DNA of 5,882 bases. Origin: Candidatus Zixiibacteriota bacterium. Its GTDB lineage: Bacteria > Zixibacteria > MSB-5A5 > JAABVY01 > JAHJOQ01. Made by a program: the position numbers and the translations under genes. The notes beneath the pieces are model-generated. The model did no database searches and was not told the DNA's origin. It saw only the letters and a list, made by a program, of their open reading frames with translations. The DNA lies in contig JAJRZO010000144.1 of NCBI GenBank assembly GCA_024275215.1, positions 1 to 5,882 on the forward strand, written 5' to 3'. Positions 1 through 4,767 of this stretch are shown here, one piece after another (the first letter of the stretch is position 1; every line of letters starts with the position of its first letter).

Positions 1-993
1 AGTTTCGGCTATCCCCTGCTCAGGCGGCGTGTCCGCTTTCCATCCGAGAAGACGCTCCGCTTTGCTCGAATCGCAAATCCAGTACTGTTGCAACAACTCT
101 CGCAACTTATCAGTCGTCAGCCCGCGAGGTCTGCCGGTCATCGCCGAAATGAAAGCATCGAACGGCACCATAGCACGCACAAGCCATGTTGGAGTCAGGA
201 GCGGTTTAACATCGACCTTCATCACAGAGGCAATCTTCTTCTGAATATCCCAGACTGAAAGAGGCCCCTGAATGGCTGCGAAAAAAGCCTCCCCAGAAGG
301 TATATCCGATTCGACAGTTGCAAGAATCAATCTCGCAAGGTCTTTGACATAAACCAGCGACGCATATCGCTCTTTCCGACCGAGTTTCCAGTACCATCCT
401 GTTTTGACCATCTTGAAAAACGGCAGCACGCCATTGTCGCGCGGACCATAAACAGCAGGAGGACGCACGATAGTAACAGCGAAATCATCCTTGAACTTCA
501 AACATTCGTTTTCTCCGGCAAGCTTGCTTCTGCCATAGTCTGATACGGGATGCGGTGGTACGGTCTCATCGTTACCGGATGTCGAGTCAGAGGGACCCGC
601 AGCAGCTTGCGAGGAGATATAGATGAATCTCTTCAGGTCAGGGCATCTTTCTTTTGCCGCTTCCAGGATATGTCTTGTGCCGTCACGATTAGCGCGCATG
701 AACTCATCTGCCGATTTAGCCATAATCAATCCGGCGGTGTGGACGATATAATCGTGCCCCTCGACAACGGCTCCGAGAGTCTCAGGTTCGTCGAGCTCGC
801 CGAATCTGAGATCCATGTCGAGATGCTCGATAAACTTGCGGCTGGAGGTTTTTCTGAGCATGCCGGTTACGGCATAGCCTGATTTTACGAACAAATCTGC
901 AAGATGACTTCCGACAAAACCGGTGATTCCGGTGATTAATACCCTTTTTTGATTTGCATTCCCGCCTTTATTCACGAGCTTTTCTCTTGACAT
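1..993 (-). CDS. NAD(P)-dependent epimerase/dehydratase-family SDR, candidate ceramide (3-keto sphingolipid) reductase; 3' end cut by window edge
   Basis: The frame is open from ATG at 993 to base 1, giving 331 residues without a stop. I see an extended short-chain dehydrogenase. The dinucleotide-binding motif TGITGFVG lies at residues 21-28 after strand RVLI, HTAG at 85-88, the catalytic serine in ISSQ at 126-129, and the YxxxK pair as Y153-G-R-S-K157. The RPPAVYGP motif at 177-184 and the late VYVKDLA segment are typical of the extended family (UDP-sugar epimerases, 3beta-HSD, dihydroflavonol reductases). The C-terminus is probably short of only about 10-15 residues. No Shine-Dalgarno precedes ATG 993; GTG at residue 7, after AAGAGAAAAG, is an alternative start. 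The gene diverges from the serine palmitoyltransferase gene by 48 bp. Caulobacter CerR, the ceramide reductase, belongs to the same broad family, so I infer reduction of a 3-keto sphingoid intermediate. The fold is sure; the substrate is not, and a sugar epimerase remains possible. Confidence 0.88.
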   Translation of the reverse strand, partial: MSREKLVNKGGNANQKRVLITGITGFVGSHLADLFVKSGYAVTGMLRKTSSRKFIEHLDMDLRFGELDEPETLGAVVEGHDYIVHTAGLIMAKSADEFMRANRDGTRHILEAAKERCPDLKRFIYISSQAAAGPSDSTSGNDETVPPHPVSDYGRSKLAGENECLKFKDDFAVTIVRPPAVYGPRDNGVLPFFKMVKTGWYWKLGRKERYASLVYVKDLARLILATVESDIPSGEAFFAAIQGPLSVWDIQKKIASVMKVDVKPLLTPTWLVRAMVPFDAFISAMTGRPRGLTTDKLRELLQQYWICDSSKAERLLGWKADTPPEQGIAET

Positions 994-1015
994 TAGTTGA
1001 TGTTGACGGTTAGTT
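987..1015. promoter_or_regulatory. Direct repeat TTGAC-N-TTAGTT in the divergent SDR/spt control region
   Basis: TTGACATTAGTT (987-998) is repeated as TTGACGGTTAGTT (1003-1015), 16-17 bp apart, so both copies lie on about the same DNA face with 1.5 turns between centres. The first copy overlaps the SDR start codon; the second lies in the 48-bp gap before spt. A TTGACA at 987-992 matches a -35 hexamer, but the position 17 bp downstream (TTAGTT) is a poor -10. The pair could be an operator shared by the two divergent genes, or a chance similarity. No regulator gene is in view. Confidence 0.3.
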
Positions 1016-1041
1016 TGGTTTTTGCATGGGCACAAATAAAT

Positions 1042-2256
1042 ATGAAGACATCCAGCAAACAAGATAAAATTACGAAGCCACTGTTTCAAAAGTGTGTCGA
1101 TTTCACTCGACCACAGGAAGTTATGGCGATGGGGTATTACCCCTACTTTCGCCCAATTTCATCCGCTCCCGCTCACTCTGTCATGATCGATGGCACCGAA
1201 CAGATCATGATCGGGTCGAATAACTATCTTGGGTTGACGACTCATCCGAAAGTTAAAGAGGCATGTATCAAGGCAGTCGAGAAGTATGGCTCCGGGTGTA
1301 CCGGATCACGATACCTCAATGGAACGCTCGATATACATGTAAGCCTCGAAGAAGAACTGGCTGATTTTCTTAACAAAGAGGCTGCGCTTGTTTTCTCGAC
1401 AGGATTCCAGACGAATCTTGGCACAATCTCATGTGTGGTTGACAAACGTGACACGATTTTCATGGACAGAACCGATCATGCCTCGATTGTCGATGGCACT
1501 CGTCTCGCATTCGGGAAAACATACAAATTCGCCCATAATGACATGGATGATCTCGCAAGAGTGCTTCGCAATGTCGATTGCTCCGGTGGCAGATTGATTG
1601 TTGTGGATGGCGTGTTCTCGATGGAAGGTGACATTGCGAAACTACCTGAACTTGTCGAGATTGCCGAAGAATTTGACGCAGGTGTAATGGTCGATGACGC
1701 ACATGCTGTCGGAGTGCTTGGCCCGGGAGGCCGAGGTACTGCGGAGCATTTCGGTATCGAAGACCGTGTCGATATTATAATGGGACCATTCTCCAAATCA
1801 TTCGCGTCGCTCGGCGGCTATATCGCGGGATCATTTGAGATCATCAATTATATCAAGCACAAATCGCGCGAGCTGATATTCTCGGCATCGATGCCGCCTG
1901 CCGCGGTTGCCGCTGTCAGGGAAGCTCTGAGGATAATCAGAACCGAACCGGAGCGCAGGGAACAGCTTTGGAAAAACACGCTGAAAATGCACGAAGGGTT
2001 TCGGGCGCTTGGTTTCAATATCGGGGTAACCGAAACGCCGATTGTCCCGATACTGATCGGCGATGATATGGACTGTTTCAAGTTCTGGAAATCTCTCGGC
2101 AAAGCCGGCATATTTGCCAATCCAATAATTCCGCCGGCAGTACCTCCGGGGCAGGCGCTGATTCGTACATCTTATACAGCTACGCACACTGACGAGGAAC
2201 TCGACAAAGTGCTCTCGGTTTTTGAGAGAGTGGGGCGCGAGCTGGGCGTAATTTGA
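1042..2256 (+). CDS. spt: Serine palmitoyltransferase-like PLP-dependent alpha-oxoamine synthase
   Basis: This is a 404-residue fold-type I PLP enzyme that would condense L-serine with a long-chain acyl thioester to give 3-ketosphinganine, the committed step of sphingolipid synthesis. Visible motifs are GSNNYLGLT, TGSRYLNGTLDIH (T87-H99), FSTGFQTN, the PLP-stacking histidine in DHAS (H146), DDAH (D218, H221), and the Schiff-base lysine in FSKS (K252), followed by SLGG. R375 in LIRTSYTATHT fits the carboxylate-side arginine. The GTLDIH and FSTGFQ signatures favour serine palmitoyltransferase over 8-amino-7-oxononanoate synthase or KBL, and the cell-soluble bacterial type is expected because no membrane segment is present. 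The frame continues upstream to TTG 997 and ATG 1000, but family N-termini align with ATG 1042 and the extra 15 residues look like translated leader. No clear Shine-Dalgarno is seen. The next gene follows after 10 bp, so the two are probably cotranscribed. Confidence 0.88.
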   Translation: MKTSSKQDKITKPLFQKCVDFTRPQEVMAMGYYPYFRPISSAPAHSVMIDGTEQIMIGSNNYLGLTTHPKVKEACIKAVEKYGSGCTGSRYLNGTLDIHVSLEEELADFLNKEAALVFSTGFQTNLGTISCVVDKRDTIFMDRTDHASIVDGTRLAFGKTYKFAHNDMDDLARVLRNVDCSGGRLIVVDGVFSMEGDIAKLPELVEIAEEFDAGVMVDDAHAVGVLGPGGRGTAEHFGIEDRVDIIMGPFSKSFASLGGYIAGSFEIINYIKHKSRELIFSASMPPAAVAAVREALRIIRTEPERREQLWKNTLKMHEGFRALGFNIGVTETPIVPILIGDDMDCFKFWKSLGKAGIFANPIIPPAVPPGQALIRTSYTATHTDEELDKVLSVFERVGRELGVI

Positions 2257-2266
2257 TGCCTGTCGA

Positions 2267-3409
2267 ATGAACTACGACGAAATTGAAATAAAAGAAGTCG
2301 AAAGCAGTTCACAGCTTTCCGCATTCATAAAGCTTCCCTGGAAAATCTATAAGGATTACCCCAACTGGGTACCGCCGCTTATTTCATCAGTCAAAGCGAT
2401 GCTTGACACGAAAACTAATCCGTTTTTCCGCTCTGCTACAGTCAAACTTTTCACCGCTCATTGTCAGAAAGAAATCGTCGGTAGAATTGCTGCGATTATA
2501 AATCACAGCCACAACAGTTTCCACAATGAGAACATAGGATTTTTCGGGTTTTTCGAGTCAGTGAACGACTATAATGTCGCTCGCAAGCTGCTGAAAGTCG
2601 CGATGATTCATCTGAAATCACAGGGGCTCGACAAAATGCGCGGACCGGTGAATCTGTCGACGAATTACGAAGTCGGCGCATTGATCGATGCTTTTGATTT
2701 GCCGCCTATGGTGAACATGATATACAATCCTGACTACTACCCTGAATTCTATGACAGATTCGGCCTGACAAAAGCGAAAGACCTTCTTGCCTATAAGATA
2801 ACAGAGTACAACGAACCGCCTGAACGGATGGTGCGGATTGTAGAGAAGATTCGACAAAGAGCAAATGTTGTCGTGCGAACTGTAAATTTGAAGAAATTCG
2901 ACGATGAAGTGAGAGCGATCAACAAAATATACAATAGTGCCTGGGAACAGAACTGGGGATTTGTTCCTATGTCCGAGGATGAGTTCTTTCATATCGCCAA
3001 AGACATGAAGCAGATTATCGACCCGGATTTAGTGTTCATAGCTGAAGTCGATGGCAGGCCTGTCGGTTTTCAGTTGGCGTTGCCGGATGTCAATCAGGTA
3101 TTGCCATACGCCAATGGACGACTGTTTCCCTTTGGGCTGTTCAAACTGCTCTGGCATACCAAAGTCAGGAACAAGATCAACTCGGTTCGGGTCATCACTA
3201 TGGGGATCGTGCCTGAATATCAAAAGCGCGGTATCGACAATATCTTCTATCTGGAAGTATTCAGAAGAGGTTCCGCGAAAGGATACAAGTGGGGGGAAAT
3301 GTCCTGGATTCTCGAAGATAACGAAATGATGAATCGCGCGGCTCAGATGCTCGGCAGTAAAGTTTACAAGAGATACCGCATCTACGATATTTCCCTTAAT
3401 TCTAAATAA
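2267..3409 (+). CDS. GNAT-fold acyltransferase-like protein (YghO-like), candidate bacterial ceramide synthase
   Basis: The product has 380 residues and no signal peptide or membrane helix. The N-terminal part carries P-WxIYKDYPNWVPPL (residues 24-38) and NPFFRS (51-56), then a GPVNLSTNYE segment at 126-135 and YNPDYYPEFY, all of which I recognise from the YghO-like family of about 380 residues. The C-terminal half is a GNAT-type domain: strand VFIAEVDGRPVGF, then strand ITMGIVPEY leading into the acyl-CoA/ACP phosphate-loop Q319-K-R-G-I-D324, with Asp where the GNAT consensus (Q/R-x-x-G-x-G/A) has Gly/Ala. The start is 10 bp after the spt stop. No Shine-Dalgarno is visible, which suggests translational coupling; ATG 2256, overlapping the spt stop, opens only four codons and is not the start. 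In Caulobacter the ceramide synthase bCerS is a GNAT-type protein, so N-acylation of a sphingoid base is a reasonable inference. Family placement is fairly sure, the reaction much less so. Confidence 0.8.
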   Translation: MNYDEIEIKEVESSSQLSAFIKLPWKIYKDYPNWVPPLISSVKAMLDTKTNPFFRSATVKLFTAHCQKEIVGRIAAIINHSHNSFHNENIGFFGFFESVNDYNVARKLLKVAMIHLKSQGLDKMRGPVNLSTNYEVGALIDAFDLPPMVNMIYNPDYYPEFYDRFGLTKAKDLLAYKITEYNEPPERMVRIVEKIRQRANVVVRTVNLKKFDDEVRAINKIYNSAWEQNWGFVPMSEDEFFHIAKDMKQIIDPDLVFIAEVDGRPVGFQLALPDVNQVLPYANGRLFPFGLFKLLWHTKVRNKINSVRVITMGIVPEYQKRGIDNIFYLEVFRRGSAKGYKWGEMSWILEDNEMMNRAAQMLGSKVYKRYRIYDISLNSK

Positions 3410-3426
3410 ACAGGATCAGCCGGTAG

Positions 3427-3452
3427 CCCACCCAAGCGTGAGGACGGGTAGG
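3427..3452. repeat. Imperfect inverted repeat just after the spt operon
   Basis: CCCACCC (3427-3433) and GGGTAGG (3446-3452) form a 7-bp stem with one C/A mismatch around a 12-nt loop, 18 bp after the stop of the GNAT-like gene. An AT-rich stretch follows but no T run, so it is a weak terminator at best. It may instead be part of a short intergenic repeat together with the two hairpins further on. Confidence 0.35.
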
Positions 3453-3523
3453 TTCATAAATAAAACATCTCCATGAACTTCGAAATCTTTGCGGTTGCGA
3501 CTACGCATTATTATTCCTATGGA

Positions 3524-3547
3524 CCGTCAGGAAAGGATTCCTGACGG
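3524..3547. repeat. Perfect 10-bp hairpin in the convergent intergenic region
   Basis: CCGTCAGGAA (3524-3533) is followed after a 4-nt AGGA loop by its exact reverse complement TTCCTGACGG (3538-3547). No T tract follows on either strand, so it is not a classic intrinsic terminator. Its position between converging genes fits a transcript 3'-end stabiliser or a REP-like mobile palindrome. Confidence 0.65.
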
Positions 3548-3588
3548 CGCATGTTTCTGACGACGCACGAAAAAAACGCGAAATTGTC

Positions 3589-3609
3589 ATGCCGGACTTG
3601 ATCCGGCAT
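3589..3609. repeat. ATGCCGGA/TCCGGCAT palindrome, REP-like intergenic hairpin
   Basis: ATGCCGGA (3589-3596) and TCCGGCAT (3602-3609) are perfect reverse complements around the 5-nt loop CTTGA. From memory, palindromes of the form GTCATGCCGGACTTGATCCGGCATC occur as dispersed intergenic repeats in many bacteria. Read on the minus strand, a run of seven T (3571-3577 as A on plus) comes about 11 nt after the stem, so a loose terminator role for the dockerin gene is possible. Confidence 0.6.
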
Positions 3610-3626
3610 CTATCTTTGTAGCCGGT

Positions 3627-3669
3627 AATTCCCGTTTGCCCGTCATCAACAAGGGAATTTCTTTCCTTT
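3627..3669 (+). terminator. Possible weak terminator for the spt operon
   Basis: AATTCCC (3627-3633) pairs with GGGAATT (3653-3659) across a 19-nt loop, and a pyrimidine-rich TCTTTCCTTT run follows at 3660-3669. The stem is short and AT-rich at its base, the loop is long and the T tract is interrupted, so this would be an inefficient terminator. It lies about 220 bp after the last plus-strand stop and just before the converging gene. Confidence 0.25.
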
Positions 3670-3684
3670 ACACAGAACCGCGCA

Positions 3685-4587
3685 CTAATCACATGGCGGT
3701 GGTCCACCGGCGAATATATATGTTATCAGAAAGACAACATCATCGATATCAACTGCGCCCGACCAGTCGGCATCGCCTGACTCAAGCGGATCGGGCGGCG
3801 GACCGGAAGCAAAGATATATGTAATCAAATAAACGACATCATCTATATCAACAGCTCCGGAGTTGTCACAGTCTCCGCATGTAAAGCAGATGAATGTGTA
3901 GTAGCCATTCTGGTAATTCAGAAGTTCCATATTCGGCTCTGAATACATGGTTGTGTCAACGATTGTATCAGCCCAGGCAACGCAGGAATCGCCAATCCAC
4001 TCGACGCAATTCTCGAATGTACTGTCGTATTCCTCCCAGAAATTCCAGCCAATTCTATACGGGTATGTACTATCTACGAAATATGTCTCCCATTCATTGA
4101 TGATCACATCTCCGGTGAAATCACATAGCGTGTCCGCCATCGGATCAACAACTTTTGCCTTTAGTGTAAGCAACAACTGTGGATCGGTACTCGGAAGAAT
4201 TGGCGTGTCTGATCCGCCCTTCCAGCCGAGGATCCTGATGAGACTTCCATCAGTACCATAATCAGTCCAACTCACCGCCCAGTCGTCTGCGACAGAACCG
4301 GTAGTATCAACAGGATAATCCATGTAGAATCGTAATGTGGACGGGCAGCACATCTGTAACCATATCTGGAAACTCTCCACGGAGTCCTCGACCGAATTCA
4401 GCATCACATCGAATTCGACAAAAGAATCCTCCGGTGTTAGTCGGGAATCATCGATGATCAAATTCAGGATCGGGTCGGCTGATGCTGTTGATACTACAAG
4501 CAGACTAAATACTAATCCCACAACCGGGATCAGGCACAAACAGCGGGTACGGATCCGCAGTATTATTCTCGATAAAGAAATAATCAT
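3685..4587 (-). CDS. Secreted protein with cohesin-like N-terminal domain and two C-terminal dockerin-like calcium loops
   Basis: The 300-residue product begins with a signal peptide: several arginines (R7-R15), hydrophobic core from L19 to V32, and an A-S-A site with likely cleavage after A37. Residues of about 38-150 form a beta-rich region (FVEFDVMLNSVED, ending in LLLTLKAKVVD) that resembles cohesin/CBM-like sandwiches; this is a fold guess. The C-terminus carries two near-identical 33-residue units with EF-hand-like loops, DCDNSGAVDIDD (239-250) and DADWSGAVDIDD (272-283), each followed by a LITYIF helix and GPPP, as in type I dockerins. The mature part has nine cysteines, including CC in the N-terminal half, three around FICFTCGDC and one next to the C-terminus. 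The start is supported by AGAGGA five bases upstream. No catalytic motif is visible. A role as cell-surface or extracellular binding or scaffold protein is inferred only from the modules. Confidence 0.85.
   Translation of the reverse strand: MIISLSRIILRIRTRCLCLIPVVGLVFSLLVVSTASADPILNLIIDDSRLTPEDSFVEFDVMLNSVEDSVESFQIWLQMCCPSTLRFYMDYPVDTTGSVADDWAVSWTDYGTDGSLIRILGWKGGSDTPILPSTDPQLLLTLKAKVVDPMADTLCDFTGDVIINEWETYFVDSTYPYRIGWNFWEEYDSTFENCVEWIGDSCVAWADTIVDTTMYSEPNMELLNYQNGYYTFICFTCGDCDNSGAVDIDDVVYLITYIFASGPPPDPLESGDADWSGAVDIDDVVFLITYIFAGGPPPCD
3690..3876 (-). repeat. Internal tandem repeat encoding two dockerin-like units, 99-nt period
   Basis: Two copies of about 29 residues begin at G238 and G271, exactly 33 codons apart. 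They share GAVDIDDVV, LITYIFA and GPPP. The copies differ at several synonymous positions (for example the codons for VDIDDVV), which points to an old duplication rather than a recent slippage event. The unit is the F-hand calcium motif of type I dockerins. Confidence 0.75.
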
Positions 4588-4592
4588 ATCTT

Positions 4593-4598
4593 TCCTCT
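4593..4598 (-). promoter_or_regulatory. Shine-Dalgarno site of the dockerin-repeat gene
   Basis: AGAGGA (minus strand) ends five bases before ATG 4587 and fixes this start. It sits in one arm of an imperfect palindrome (4594-4609), so it may be partly masked in the mRNA. It is the only clear Shine-Dalgarno in the window. Confidence 0.65.
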
Positions 4599-4653
4599 CA
4601 ATTGGGAGGTCCCTATTGGGCGAATTTTATCGAATAGCACGAGTCTCATTACT

Positions 4654-4681
4654 ACTATAGTACATAATTGAAATCCGTCAA
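4654..4681 (-). promoter_or_regulatory. Sigma70-like promoter of the dockerin-repeat gene
   Basis: On the minus strand TTGACG (4676-4681) and TATAGT (4654-4659) are separated by 16 bp; each hexamer matches five of six consensus bases. Transcription would start near 4647, giving a leader of about 60 nt before ATG 4587. This means the gene is expressed on its own rather than only by read-through from the TPR gene upstream. Confidence 0.6.
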
Positions 4682-4690
4682 GACAGATCC

Positions 4691-4707
4691 TGCAAACTCA
4701 TGCAAAC
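4691..4707 (-). promoter_or_regulatory. Twin TGCAAAC motif upstream of the promoter
   Basis: TGCAAAC occurs at 4691-4697 and again at 4701-4707, exactly 10 bp or one helical turn apart. Relative to the predicted transcription start the pair lies at about -44 to -60, the place where an activator would touch RNA polymerase. No known regulator motif is recognised and the repeats are short. Confidence 0.3.
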
Positions 4708-4767
4708 ATGTGATGAAGTCGCGCATGTCAAAGAAGCGCAGGGCTTGCAACCTGCAGTAAAGCGAAG

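Noticed and set aside
550..882. 110-codon open frame on plus
   Set aside because: It lies antisense to the SDR gene over its NAD-binding and catalytic parts; the translation has no recognisable domain.
987..1015. Full sigma70 promoter for spt using TTGACA at 987-992
   Set aside because: The -35 match is perfect but the hexamer 17 bp downstream, TTAGTT, matches the -10 at only two positions; kept only as part of the repeat.
997..1041. Upstream extension of spt from TTG 997 or ATG 1000
   Set aside because: The extra 15 residues have no counterpart in family N-termini and would push translation into the control region; ATG 1042 fits the family.
2618..2992. 124-codon open frame on minus
   Set aside because: It is fully antisense to the GNAT-like gene, which has strong family motifs in the same stretch.
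3418..3627. AGCCGGTA direct repeats (3418-3425 and 3620-3627) as target-site duplication of an inserted element
   Set aside because: Eight bases can recur by chance, and the DNA between has no terminal inverted repeats matching these ends and no transposase.
3501..3707. 68-codon open frame on minus across the hairpin region
   Set aside because: It crosses palindromes and overlaps the end of the dockerin gene in another frame, with no motif or ribosome site.
3947..4261. 104-codon open frame on plus
   Set aside because: It is the antisense shadow of the secreted dockerin-repeat protein.
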